Below are positions 21,868 through 29,881 of a DNA stretch of 32,360 nucleotides, in pieces (positions within the stretch are counted from its first letter, which is position 1; every line of letters begins with the position of its first letter). The notes under the pieces are model-generated. The model had not been told where the DNA came from and searched no databases. It saw only the letters and a program-made list of their open reading frames with translations. This DNA comes from Clostridia bacterium (GTDB lineage Bacteria; Bacillota; Clostridia; Oscillospirales; CAG-272). A program made the position numbers and the translations under genes. The stretch is taken from the NCBI GenBank assembly GCA_017412675.1, contig JAFPWV010000002.1:1-32360 (forward strand), written 5' to 3'.

Positions 21868-23256
21868 TTATTTCATCTCCACGAGGGAGATCAGCGTGCG
21901 TTCCTGCTCCAGCGGGGCGAGCGTGACGGTCTCCCCTCCCTGCGGGGCATGGATGACCGTCGGGGTGCCGTCCTCTTCGCCGAGATAGAGCATCACATGC
22001 CCTGGCGAATAGAGGCAGACGGGGAAGCGAGATTCCTTGAGAAGGCGTTCGGTCTCCTCCTCAGTCATGCCGGTATGGGCGATCCCCGCGTGATCCTTCT
22101 GGTCCCGGGTGTCGCGCGGGAGATAGATCCCGAACGTGCGGAATACTGCGCAAACGAATCCGGAGCAGTCCAGACCGCCGTCCGTCCCGCCCCATCCGTA
22201 TGGGATGCCGAGGCAGGCAAAGGCTTGGGTGTAAGTGTTCCGCATCGTATAGGGGAGATACCCGTGAATCGCTTCGTCCCGATGAAGCTCGAAATCGACG
22301 AGTGCGAGACGCCCGTCTTCATCACGGGTCGGGAGCGAGACGGTCCAGCCGGTCTCCGTTTCCGCGCGGAAAGGAAGCGCCGCACCCATGTCGAGGACGA
22401 TCTCTCCGCACGGGACGGCGTGCCTGAGGACAACGACGGGATCTTCGGGCTTCGCAAAGCGCTCGTAGTCCTCTGCGTCACAGAGCGCGGCGGCATCCGA
22501 CGGGATCCAACCGATGTAATAATACGACTGCACGAAGAGGAACGCGCCGTCCGCACTCTCATGGAGCACCCATACGGGCATCCCGACGATCAGCTCCGTG
22601 AGCTGGATCTTGCTGTAATAGGTGTCCCCATTGTCGTAAACCCCGAGCGAGGTCGGCAGGGAGGTGCAGCTGCAGCGTTTCGTGACGACGGCGGTCCGGG
22701 GTGTGATCGTATCGGGAATGTTACCGGGGGCTGCATTCTCGAAAATTGGCGAAAAGTCGATCACGTTTCCCTCTGCGTCATAAAATTCCGCATCCGTAAC
22801 GGGACTGCATGCAGTCTCCCGCAACCGGTCGTCTCCGACAACGGCTTCCGGGACGGAGGCAATATCGATGACCGTCGGGCATTCCTCGATGATCCGGCGG
22901 TTATAGACTGCGATCTCTTCGGAAGTGAGCAGTACTTCGTCCGCCGCGCCTTCTCCGAAGAGACCTTCGTATCGCGCGATCCATGCTGCTGCATTCTCGT
23001 CGGCATCGGTTTCGGGGTCAGGATTCGCGTCAGGCTGCGCGTCAGTTTCGTTTTCTATGGGGATCGTCTCATGAACGAGATCCGCAGGTTCTTTCGGCGT
23101 TTCCGTCTCTGCCGCATGGTACGGAGCAGGCCCGCTGTCGGCATCGCGGAATTCGATCATGTCGGCGAGAGAACAGGAGGAAAAGAACAAAACTCCCAGA
23201 GACAGGAGGGCGAGGAGCCTTCTCACGCGGTCTTTGAGAGTTTTCAGTCTGTTCAT
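21868..23256 (-). CDS. SH3 plus NlpC/P60 cell-wall endopeptidase, lipoprotein
   Basis: A 462-residue predicted peptidoglycan gamma-D-glutamyl-diamino-acid endopeptidase. The N-terminal signal (KTLKDRVRRLLALLSLGVLF) ends at a lipobox-like FSSC with Cys28, so the protein is likely anchored on the outside of the membrane. An acidic, Pro/Asp/Glu-rich linker (about 38-90) follows. An SH3-like region (about 185-255) ends in YIGWIPS. The catalytic domain has YGWGGTDGGLDCSGF with Cys364, His420 in SPGHVMLYLG and His436 in VIHAPQGG. Such SH3-NlpC proteins (YkfC-like) often trim recycled muropeptides. The SD is GGAG, 6 nt before the ATG; sigma-A promoter at 23304-23331. Confidence 0.92.
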   Translation of the reverse strand: MNRLKTLKDRVRRLLALLSLGVLFFSSCSLADMIEFRDADSGPAPYHAAETETPKEPADLVHETIPIENETDAQPDANPDPETDADENAAAWIARYEGLFGEGAADEVLLTSEEIAVYNRRIIEECPTVIDIASVPEAVVGDDRLRETACSPVTDAEFYDAEGNVIDFSPIFENAAPGNIPDTITPRTAVVTKRCSCTSLPTSLGVYDNGDTYYSKIQLTELIVGMPVWVLHESADGAFLFVQSYYYIGWIPSDAAALCDAEDYERFAKPEDPVVVLRHAVPCGEIVLDMGAALPFRAETETGWTVSLPTRDEDGRLALVDFELHRDEAIHGYLPYTMRNTYTQAFACLGIPYGWGGTDGGLDCSGFVCAVFRTFGIYLPRDTRDQKDHAGIAHTGMTEEETERLLKESRFPVCLYSPGHVMLYLGEEDGTPTVIHAPQGGETVTLAPLEQERTLISLVEMK

Positions 23257-23303
23257 ATCGGTCTCCGGCAGATGGGATGGCGGCGTTTGCCTGCCGCTTC
23301 TCT

Positions 23304-23331
23304 ATTTTACCATAAAATCCGACAATGTCAA
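23304..23331 (-). promoter_or_regulatory. sigma-A promoter of the NlpC/P60 gene
   Basis: On the minus strand: TTGACA (23331-23326), 16-bp spacer, TAAAAT (23309-23304), 48 bp before the ATG. It lies in the 112-bp gap after argH, which shows no clear argH terminator. Confidence 0.7.
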
Positions 23332-23368
23332 GGTGTCAGGGCGAAATGGTGCGCAATTTCCGACTGCC

Positions 23369-24742
23369 TTATCCGATCTTTGATCTCACCAGCGCGATCT
23401 GCCGCATCACCGAATCGTGCGACGGGCCGCCGTAGACCGTCCTGCGGTTGACGCAGTTGTCGAGATTCACGGCGTCGTAGATCCCTTCGTCGAACAGCGG
23501 GGAGAAATTGCGGTAAACATCGAGCGGGAGGGATTCAAAATCGGTTTTGTTTTCGATGCAGTACGCGACGAGGCGTCCGCTCACCCGGTAAGCGTCGCGG
23601 AAGGGGAGTCCCTTTTTCACAAGATAGTCCGCGCAGTCCGTCGCGTTGATGAACCCGCCAGAGGCCGCTTCGCGGAGCCGCGCGGTCTTGACGGTCATCG
23701 ACCCGATCATCGCGGTGAAGAGCTCGATGCAGAGTTTGGCCGTGTCGATCGCGTCGAATACCGCTTCCTTGTCCTCCTGCATGTCCTTGTTGTAGGCGAG
23801 CGGAATGCCCTTGAGTGCGGTGAGGATCGTCGTGAGATCGCCGTAGACGCGTCCTGTCTTGCCGCGCACGAGCTCTGCGATATCGGGATTCTTCTTCTGC
23901 GGCATGATGGAGGAACCGGTCGAGAAGGCGTCGTCGAGCTCGATGAACGAGAATTCCGACGAGCACCAGAGAATGATCTCTTCGGAGAAGCGGGAGAGGT
24001 GCGTCATGACAAGGGACAGCGCGAAGATCAGTTCGGCGAGGAAATCCCGGTCGGAGACGCCGTCCATTGAATTCTCCGTGACCCCGTCCATCGCGAGCAG
24101 TTCCGCGACAAGCGCGCGGTCGATCGGATAGGTCGTCGAGGCGAGCGCGCCGGACCCGAGCGGGGAGATGTTCGTGCGGTCGTAGATCTGTCCGAGGCGT
24201 TCCGTATCTCTGAGGAACATCTGCGCGTAGGCAAGCATGTAGTGCCCGAAGGTGACGGGCTGCGCGCGCTGGAGGTGGGTATAGCCGGGCATCACGGCGT
24301 CGGCATTCTGTTCTGCGATGTCCGTGAGGGTTTTGAGCAGTTCTTTGAGGAGCGCGCGGATCTCACCGATTTCGCGGCGCAGATAGAGCCGGATGTCGAG
24401 CGCGACCTGATCGTTGCGGCTGCGCGCGGTGTGGAGGCGTTTGCCCGTGTCGCCGATGCGCTTCGTCAGTACCTCTTCCACGAACATGTGGATGTCCTCC
24501 GCCTCCGGATCGATCGTGAGCGCGCCGGATTCGAGATCGCGAAGGATGCCGCCGAGGCCATCGACGATCTTCTCCGCTTCCGCCACCTCGATGATCCCGC
24601 AGCGCCCGAGCATCGTCGCATGGGCGATCGATCCCGCGATGTCTTCACGGAACAGACGGGAATCAAAGGAAATGGACGAGTTGAAGTCATTCACCCGTCC
24701 GTTCTCCGCCTTGGAGAATCTTGCGTCCCATAATTTTGCCAT
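23369..24742 (-). CDS. argH: argininosuccinate lyase
   Basis: A 457-residue enzyme for the last step of arginine synthesis, splitting argininosuccinate to arginine and fumarate. Fumarase/aspartase-superfamily signatures are complete: HTARSRNDQV (104-113), YTHLQRAQP (154-162) with the catalytic His156, and the flexible loop GSSIMPQKKNPD (276-287). Length is normal for ArgH. It is the second gene after argG, with a 54-bp gap containing a strong hairpin. No SD stands at a normal distance from the ATG, which may keep its translation low or dependent on argG. Confidence 0.97.
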   Translation of the reverse strand: MAKLWDARFSKAENGRVNDFNSSISFDSRLFREDIAGSIAHATMLGRCGIIEVAEAEKIVDGLGGILRDLESGALTIDPEAEDIHMFVEEVLTKRIGDTGKRLHTARSRNDQVALDIRLYLRREIGEIRALLKELLKTLTDIAEQNADAVMPGYTHLQRAQPVTFGHYMLAYAQMFLRDTERLGQIYDRTNISPLGSGALASTTYPIDRALVAELLAMDGVTENSMDGVSDRDFLAELIFALSLVMTHLSRFSEEIILWCSSEFSFIELDDAFSTGSSIMPQKKNPDIAELVRGKTGRVYGDLTTILTALKGIPLAYNKDMQEDKEAVFDAIDTAKLCIELFTAMIGSMTVKTARLREAASGGFINATDCADYLVKKGLPFRDAYRVSGRLVAYCIENKTDFESLPLDVYRNFSPLFDEGIYDAVNLDNCVNRRTVYGGPSHDSVMRQIALVRSKIG

Positions 24743-24758
24743 GATGATGAATCAGAGA

Positions 24759-24785
24759 GGGGAGGAGATGAAAATCGTCCTCCCC
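24759..24785 (-). other. hairpin between argG and argH
   Basis: GGGGAGGA pairs with TCCTCCCC (24759-24766 and 24778-24785) and GAT with ATC inside, with one unpaired base and a 4-nt loop: an 11-bp stem in a 54-bp gap. It is not followed by a T run, so it is not a classical terminator. An AAAGGAG overlaps the argG stop (24798-24792), upstream of the hairpin and too far from the argH ATG unless the hairpin folds the gap short. Confidence 0.65.
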
Positions 24786-24796
24786 GTCCCGCTCCT

Positions 24797-26014
24797 TTAC
24801 CAGTTTTTCTTTGCCAGCGCACGGACCTTGATCGGGAGTCCGTAGAGGTTGATGAATCCCGCGGAATCCGCCTGGTTGTAGTCGTCGTCTTCGCCGAAGG
24901 AGGCCGTCTGCTCGTTGTAGAGGGAGTACGGCGAGGTGACGCCCGCATTGATGATGTTGCCTTTATAGAGCTTCAGCTTCACATCGCCCGTGACGGTCTT
25001 CTGGGTCTCGTCGACGAACGCCGCGATGGACTCGCGCAGGGGGGTGAACCATTGTCCGTTGTAAACGAGCTCCGCGAGCTTCTGTGCAACAATGGCCTTG
25101 AAGTGCGCCGTTTCCTTGTCGAGCGTGATCGTTTCGAGAACATCGTGCGCATGATACAGGATCGTACCGGCGGGCGTTTCATAGACACCGCGGCTCTTCA
25201 TGCCGACGAGACGGTTCTCGACGATGTCGAGGATGCCGATGCCGTTCGCGCCGCCGATTGCGTTGAGCTTTTCGATGAGGGTCACGCCGTCGACCGCTTC
25301 ACCGTTCAAAGCTGTCGGGACGCCTTTTTCAAAGTGCAGGGTGATGTAGGTCGGCTCGTCAGGGGCCTGCTCGGGGGAGACGCCGAGTTCGAGGAAACCT
25401 TCCTTGTTGTAGTTGGGCTCGTTCGCCGGGCTTTCGAGGTCGAGACCTTCGTGGCTGAGGTGCCAGAGGTTCTTGTCCTTCGAGTAGTTGGTCTCGCGGC
25501 TGATGCGCAGGGGGATGTTGTGCGCTTCTGCGTAGTCGATCTCGTCGTCGCGTGATTTGAGATTCCAGATTCTCCACGGCGCGATGATCTGCATGTCGGG
25601 GGCAAACGCCTTGATCGTCAATTCAAACCGGACCTGGTCGTTGCCCTTGCCCGTGCATCCGTGGCAGATCGCGTCCGCGCCTTCCTTTTTGGCGATCTCG
25701 ACGAGGCGCTTTGCGATGCAGGGACGCGCGTGGGACGTGCCGAGGAGGTATTCCTCGTATTTGGCGTCGGCCTTGAGGCAGGGCCAGATATACTCTTCGA
25801 CGTATTCCTTGCGGAGGTCTTCGATATAGAGCTTCGACGCACCGGTTTTAAGCGCCTTTTCTTCAAGACCGTCGAGTTCCGTTCCCTGACCGACGTTGCC
25901 GGAGACCGCGATGACTTCGCAGCCCGGATAGTTCTCCTTCAGCCACGGAATGATGACGGAAGTGTCGAGTCCGCCGGAATACGCGAGTACGATTTTTTTG
26001 ATTTCCTTTGCCAT
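24797..26014 (-). CDS. argG: argininosuccinate synthase
   Basis: A 405-residue cytoplasmic enzyme joining citrulline and aspartate with ATP to give argininosuccinate. The N-terminal PP-loop AYSGGLDTS (11-19) is perfect, followed by [32 protein letters not shown] and [18 protein letters not shown] are further hallmarks. The length is standard for type I ArgG. AGAGG lies 7 nt before the ATG. It is transcribed with argH from the promoter at 26053-26081. The remaining arginine genes are not in the window. Confidence 0.98.
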   Translation of the reverse strand: MAKEIKKIVLAYSGGLDTSVIIPWLKENYPGCEVIAVSGNVGQGTELDGLEEKALKTGASKLYIEDLRKEYVEEYIWPCLKADAKYEEYLLGTSHARPCIAKRLVEIAKKEGADAICHGCTGKGNDQVRFELTIKAFAPDMQIIAPWRIWNLKSRDDEIDYAEAHNIPLRISRETNYSKDKNLWHLSHEGLDLESPANEPNYNKEGFLELGVSPEQAPDEPTYITLHFEKGVPTALNGEAVDGVTLIEKLNAIGGANGIGILDIVENRLVGMKSRGVYETPAGTILYHAHDVLETITLDKETAHFKAIVAQKLAELVYNGQWFTPLRESIAAFVDETQKTVTGDVKLKLYKGNIINAGVTSPYSLYNEQTASFGEDDDYNQADSAGFINLYGLPIKVRALAKKNW

Positions 26015-26033
26015 GATGAACCTCTGTTATAAA

Positions 26034-26052
26034 TATGAAATATAATGACATA
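26034..26052. promoter_or_regulatory. possible ArgR box
   Basis: An AT-rich imperfect palindrome with outer TATG/CATA arms lies just downstream of the argG -10, where ArgR repressors bind. Only the outer positions fit the ARG-box consensus well, so the call is tentative. Confidence 0.3.
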
Positions 26053-26081
26053 ATTATACATCCCGGCGCATGATTTTGCAA
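26053..26081 (-). promoter_or_regulatory. sigma-A promoter of argG-argH
   Basis: On the minus strand: TTGCAA (26081-26076), 17-bp spacer, TATAAT (26058-26053), 39 bp before the argG ATG. Confidence 0.75.
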
Positions 26082-26247
26082 TATGCATCCTATACAAATA
26101 ACTCGTGAGACCGCACGAAAATTTTGCCAAGGTATGCCGTATGATCGGTTTGCGCGATGTTGGTGCGAGGATGACAGAAGTTACCGGAATCACATGATAG
26201 AACGGCGGGCAGAATACAGACGAACACAGGGAAAGGAGACAATCACG

Positions 26248-27192
26248 ATGAAATTCATGAGAATCGCGCTGGCTGCCGCGTTTGCCGTCACCTGCGTCGC
26301 GCAGACCGGAGGATTCGGAACCTTTGCAGGCATCATCCGGGATCGGATCAAAGCGGAAACTGCCGAAACGGAACCGGAATGCGAGGACATCACGCCGAAA
26401 CGCGGGCGGCGGACACCTTTGGGGCAGGAAAACGACAAAAACAGGCATCGAAGCGATAAGACAAGCCGCACGTTTGCCCGGGAAGAGGCCGTTGCCTGCG
26501 TATCAGACGGGATGAGCTGGTACTGCCCGCATGAAACAGACGGAAAAAGACCGTCCGTGCCGTCCGAGATGGCATGGCTGACCGAACACGGCGGACACTT
26601 TCTCGGCGAGGACGAACGGGTGATCTATCTGACCTTCGACGCCGGATATGAAAACGGGAACGTTGAGAAGATCCTCGATGTGCTGAAAGCGGAAAAATTG
26701 CCCGGCGCGTTCTTCATCCTCGAAAATCTGGTGACGCGGAATCCTGAGCTCGTCAACCGGATGCGGGAGGAAGGACATCTCGTCTGCAATCATACGGCGA
26801 AGCACCCGGACATGACCAAGAAGACGCAGGAAGAATTCGAGGCGGAGCTTCGCGCGATGGAGGATGCCTATCGGGATCTCACGGGCGAGGAGATCGCCAA
26901 ATACTACCGACCGCCGGAAGGACGCTTCAGCCGCGAGAATCTCGATTGGGCACGCGGGATGGGATATGAAACGATCCTCTGGAGCTATGCCTACGCCGAC
27001 TGGGACAACAACCGGCAGCCCGATCCGGTGTCTTCGATCCAGAAGGTGATTTCCGGGACGCACAACGGCGAGGTGATCCTGCTCCATCCGACATCTGCGA
27101 CGAACGCGGAGATCCTGCCCGAGCTGATCCGGCAATGGAAGGAGATGGGGTACCGGTTCGGCACCCTCGACGAGCTGTGCGGCAAGCTCTGA
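26248..27192 (+). CDS. pdaA: PdaA-type delta-lactam polysaccharide deacetylase
   Basis: A 314-residue secreted deacetylase that in spore formers removes the acetyl group from cortex peptidoglycan before muramic-delta-lactam formation. A signal peptide covers about residues 1-22 (MRIALAAAFAVTCVAQ). Residues 45-85 are a highly charged, low-complexity linker unusual for the family. The NodB domain starts near 125 with YLTFDAGYENGN (127-138, PdaA-type in place of TFDDGP), His182 and His186 in NHTAKH, RPPEGRFS (221-228), WSYAYADWDNN (245-255) and LLHP (278-281). AAAGGAG is 9 nt before the ATG at 26248; earlier in-frame starts lack an SD. A CATGATA (26193-26199) could be a sigma-G -10, but its -35 is poor. 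Confidence 0.87.
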   Translation: MKFMRIALAAAFAVTCVAQTGGFGTFAGIIRDRIKAETAETEPECEDITPKRGRRTPLGQENDKNRHRSDKTSRTFAREEAVACVSDGMSWYCPHETDGKRPSVPSEMAWLTEHGGHFLGEDERVIYLTFDAGYENGNVEKILDVLKAEKLPGAFFILENLVTRNPELVNRMREEGHLVCNHTAKHPDMTKKTQEEFEAELRAMEDAYRDLTGEEIAKYYRPPEGRFSRENLDWARGMGYETILWSYAYADWDNNRQPDPVSSIQKVISGTHNGEVILLHPTSATNAEILPELIRQWKEMGYRFGTLDELCGKL

Positions 27193-27863
27193 GAAAATCG
27201 CTGCTGCCTCTCATCGCGGCGGTCATGCTTTTCTCCCTCCCGGCGGACGCGTCGGACGTGATCTATTCCTGCGCGGTGAAAGAACAGAAGATCGCCCTGA
27301 CTTTCGACGACGGACCGCATCCGACCTACACGGACGAGATCCTCGACATCCTCCGGGAATACCATGTGAAAGCGACCTTCTTTCTCGTCGGGGAAAACGC
27401 GGAATGGTACCCAGAGATCGTCGCACGGGAAGCGCGGGAGGGACATGAGCTCGGGAATCACTCCTATTCCCATGTGGACTTGAAGAAAGCGGACCGTGCT
27501 GCGGTATGCCGCGAGATCGACGAGGCCGAGCGCGCGATCTGGGAGAATTTCGAGTACCGCCCGCATCTGCTGCGTCCTCCCGGAGGATGCTACGGCGATA
27601 CGCTCGTGAAGGTGGCTGCGGATCGGGATTACACGCTGGTCTGCTGGTCCATCGACACGCGGGACTGGGCGCATACCCCGGTCGACGTCATCGTGAAGAA
27701 CGTTCTCGATCACGCAGCGAGCGGGGACATCCTGCTGTTTCACGACTATATCGCAGGGAATTCGCCGACACCGGACGCACTGCGGATCCTGATCCCGAAA
27801 CTCCTCGCACAGGGGTATGAATTCGTCACGGTCTCGGAGCTGATGGAGGGCAGGCGCGACTGA
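27177..27863 (+). CDS. second polysaccharide deacetylase (CE4/NodB)
   Basis: A 228-residue secreted deacetylase predicted to act on peptidoglycan or a related glycan. The N-terminus RKSLLPLIAAVMLFSLPADAS is a signal peptide. CE4 motifs are complete: TFDDGPH (42-48), His95 and His99 in GNHSYSH, RPPGG (133-137), SIDTRDW (158-164) and LLFHD (186-190). The start is uncertain. A GTG at 27177 overlaps the pdaA-like gene by 16 nt and is preferred because it gives a compact signal peptide, but its SD is weak, so initiation is probably coupled to the upstream gene. A tandem of two divergent CE4 enzymes suggests separate targets in wall and cortex. Confidence 0.87.
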   Translation: MRQALRKSLLPLIAAVMLFSLPADASDVIYSCAVKEQKIALTFDDGPHPTYTDEILDILREYHVKATFFLVGENAEWYPEIVAREAREGHELGNHSYSHVDLKKADRAAVCREIDEAERAIWENFEYRPHLLRPPGGCYGDTLVKVAADRDYTLVCWSIDTRDWAHTPVDVIVKNVLDHAASGDILLFHDYIAGNSPTPDALRILIPKLLAQGYEFVTVSELMEGRRD

Positions 27864-27910
27864 ACTGCATGAGAAAACGGGTTGTCGCAAATAGGGCAAA
27901 AGTTTTCGTC

Positions 27911-28056
27911 CACCTTTTTCAAAAGGTGATAGGGTGTCGGGGCAACGCCCTGACCCGCACTCCACAGAGTGCGGAACACCCAAAACTTCCAGAGAGTTCC
28001 TCGTTTTGGTTCTTTTTCTCCTCGATAAAGGAGAAAAAGAACGCCGATAGCGCTAT
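27911..28056. repeat. block of stacked palindromes, possible dispersed repeat element
   Basis: The 270-bp gap between the deacetylase and asnA holds no credible gene but a run of inverted repeats. These are CACCTTTT/AAAAGGTG (27911-27928), then an outer stem GGGTGT/ACACCC (27932-27937, 27976-27981) enclosing two hairpins (27938-27952, and CCGCACTC/GAGTGCGG at 27955-27974). CCAAAAC/GTTTTGG (27980-28009) follows, then a perfect 13-bp stem GTTCTTTTTCTCC with its complement (28009-28021, 28030-28042) and the palindrome ATAGCGCTAT (28047-28056). It may be a REP/MITE-like element or a bidirectional transcription barrier. No second copy was seen in this window. Confidence 0.6.
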
Positions 28057-28133
28057 GGAAAGAGAACGGCTGCCGCATTTCTCCGTTTCTTGGAGTTCAT
28101 GCGACAGCCCATTTTCTGTCGGTCAACAGCGCA

Positions 28134-29135
28134 TCACAGCAGCGGGATCCCGGCGCGGGCGGCTGTTTCAAGGGTATCGTCATCCCATACGGAGACCTGT
28201 ACCTCGCCGATGTGTGCGGTCTGCATCATCAGCATGCAAAGCCGGGACTGTCCGATGCCGCCGCCGATCGTGAGGGGAAGCTCGCCGTTCAGCAGCATCC
28301 GGTGGAAGGGAAGGGACGCCCGTTCTTCGCATCCAGCCAGCTTGAGCTGACGCGCGAGAGAAGCGGGATCGACGCGGATCCCCATCGAAGAGATCTCGAA
28401 CGCGCAGCCGAGGAGATCGTTCCAGATCAGGATATCGCCGTTGAGCTCCCAGTCGTCGTAATCCGGGGCGCGTCCGTCGTGAGGCTTCCCGCTTCTGAGC
28501 TTTCCGCCGATCTTTTCGAGGAAGGTCGTCGGATGCTCCCGGACGAAGGCGTTCTCGCGCTCCTTCGGGGTGAGGGAGGGATAGAGATCTTCAAGCTCCT
28601 GCGAGGTGATGAACGTGACCTCCGGTTCGATCCGGCAGGAGAGCTTCGGAAAGTTATACCGCAGGGCGTTGTTCGTCGCCACGACCGCGGACAGGATCTT
28701 CTTTACCGTCGCGCGGAGGTAATCCTCGTTCCGCATCGATTCGTCGATCACCTTTTCCCAGTCCCATTGGTCGACATAGACGGAATGCAGGTTGTCGAGC
28801 TCCTCGTCGCGGCGGATCGCGTTCATATCGGTATAGAGACCCTTGCCGACGTAGAAATCGTAGTTTTTCAGGGCAAGTCGTTTCCACTTTGCGAGGGAAT
28901 GCACGACCTGCGCGTCACGGCCGACGGCGGGGATGTCGAAGCCGACGGGACGCTCGACGCCGTTCAGGTTGTCGTTCAGACCGGAGTCCTCCCGCACGAA
29001 GAGCGGAGCGGAGACGCGGCGGAGGTTGAGCTCGATCGCGAGATTCATCTGGAAGGTGCGCTTGATCGTATCGATGGCGAGCTGGGTCTCGTAAACGGAG
29101 AGTTTCGGTTTGTAGTTTTCGGGAACGATAAACAT
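28134..29135 (-). CDS. asnA: aspartate-ammonia ligase (asparagine synthetase A)
   Basis: A 333-residue cytoplasmic enzyme making asparagine from aspartate, ammonia and ATP, built on a class II aminoacyl-tRNA-synthetase-like fold. Hallmarks are LYTDMNAIRRDEELDNLHSV, VDQWDWEKVI and, near the C-terminus, LTIGGGIGQSRLCM, the ATP-site motif. Length is typical of AsnA. The ATG at 29135 is used because AAAGGA lies 8-9 nt upstream; an earlier in-frame start has no SD. It is a single gene with a consensus sigma-A promoter. The leader is too short to hold a T-box. Confidence 0.97.
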   Translation of the reverse strand: MFIVPENYKPKLSVYETQLAIDTIKRTFQMNLAIELNLRRVSAPLFVREDSGLNDNLNGVERPVGFDIPAVGRDAQVVHSLAKWKRLALKNYDFYVGKGLYTDMNAIRRDEELDNLHSVYVDQWDWEKVIDESMRNEDYLRATVKKILSAVVATNNALRYNFPKLSCRIEPEVTFITSQELEDLYPSLTPKERENAFVREHPTTFLEKIGGKLRSGKPHDGRAPDYDDWELNGDILIWNDLLGCAFEISSMGIRVDPASLARQLKLAGCEERASLPFHRMLLNGELPLTIGGGIGQSRLCMLMMQTAHIGEVQVSVWDDDTLETAARAGIPLL

Positions 29136-29219
29136 GGAAGGCGTCCTTTCGCGTTCGGATTGGAGCTCCGGATCCGGGATCTGCCCGAAATGAGGTGTCA
29201 TCCGCCGGATTTGTTGTAT

Positions 29220-29248
29220 ATTTTATCATCGAACGCCCGGTTTGTCAA
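29220..29248 (-). promoter_or_regulatory. sigma-A promoter of asnA
   Basis: On the minus strand: TTGACA (29248-29243), 17-bp spacer, TAAAAT (29225-29220), about 85 bp before the ATG. Confidence 0.78.
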
Positions 29249-29357
29249 GAGCGGTTTTGCGATTGATTCATTCCGGGCAGAGCCGACAGGAATATGTACA
29301 ATAGTGAGGATAAATTTGTCGAAAATGTGAAAATTGCGAAAAATTCTCCGAAAAGGA

Positions 29358-29386
29358 TTGACTTGTGTAGTGAAAATGCGTATAAT
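29358..29386 (+). promoter_or_regulatory. sigma-A promoter of the BlaI/M56 operon
   Basis: TTGACT (29358-29363), 17-bp spacer, TATAAT (29381-29386). A small hairpin GTGC-GCAA-GCAC (29408-29419) lies in the leader before the SD. No classical TACA/TGTA BlaI operator was recognised. Confidence 0.75.
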
Positions 29387-29438
29387 AAATGTGCAAAGCC
29401 AATCCAAGTGCGCAAGCACGAGAAAAAAGGAGTCTGAC

Positions 29439-29840
29439 ATGGAAGAAAATACCATCATCAAACTGCCGGCCAGCGAGCTCGAGATCATGCAGGCGATCTG
29501 GCTTCTTCATGAGGAAGGCGAAAAGTTCATCACGGCGAGCCTTGTCATGAAGAGATGCCCGGCGCTCAACCGTCTCAAACTCACCACGGTCCTCACGCTC
29601 ATCACGAGACTGCAGACCAAGGGCTTCATCGAGACCGAAAAGCTCGGCCGCTCGAACTGCTACACGCCGATCATCGACAGCGCGGATTACAGAAAATTTG
29701 CATACGGTGATTTCCTTGAACGCGTTTACCGCGACAACCGCATCGATCTCGCCACCGCGCTCGTGACCGACCCGAACCTGACGAAGGAAGAGCTCACCGC
29801 GATCAAGTCCCTCGTGAGAAAGGCAGAACTCCCCAAATAA
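29439..29840 (+). CDS. BlaI/MecI-type transcriptional repressor
   Basis: A 133-residue winged-helix repressor. LPASELEIMQAIWLLHEEGE (9-28) matches the N-terminal BlaI pattern, and LTTVLTLITRLQTKGFIETE (49-68) the recognition helix and wing with the usual cleavage-site neighbourhood. The C-terminal half should form the dimerisation helices. In studied systems the partner M56 protease cleaves the repressor after sensing a signal. Here the protease gene follows after 41 bp. No beta-lactamase or PBP gene is nearby, so its regulon is unknown; it likely controls its own operon and perhaps the wall gene that follows. AAAGGAG is 6 nt before the ATG. Confidence 0.88.
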   Translation: MEENTIIKLPASELEIMQAIWLLHEEGEKFITASLVMKRCPALNRLKLTTVLTLITRLQTKGFIETEKLGRSNCYTPIIDSADYRKFAYGDFLERVYRDNRIDLATALVTDPNLTKEELTAIKSLVRKAELPK

Positions 29841-29881
29841 GAACCTGAACCGCGCCAAGCGCAACCGGAAGGAGCCGCGAC

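Noticed and set aside
21823..23451. Plus-strand open frame of 542 codons opposite the NlpC/P60 gene
   Set aside because: Antisense to a gene with complete catalytic motifs; composition typical of a mirror frame and no recognisable domain.
27869..28273. Short open frames on both strands through the palindrome block
   Set aside because: Both arise because the inverted repeats lack stops; no SD, no domain, and one runs into asnA antisense.
29136..29219. T-box or other riboswitch in the asnA leader
   Set aside because: The leader is under 100 nt and lacks T-box sequence and a terminator hairpin.
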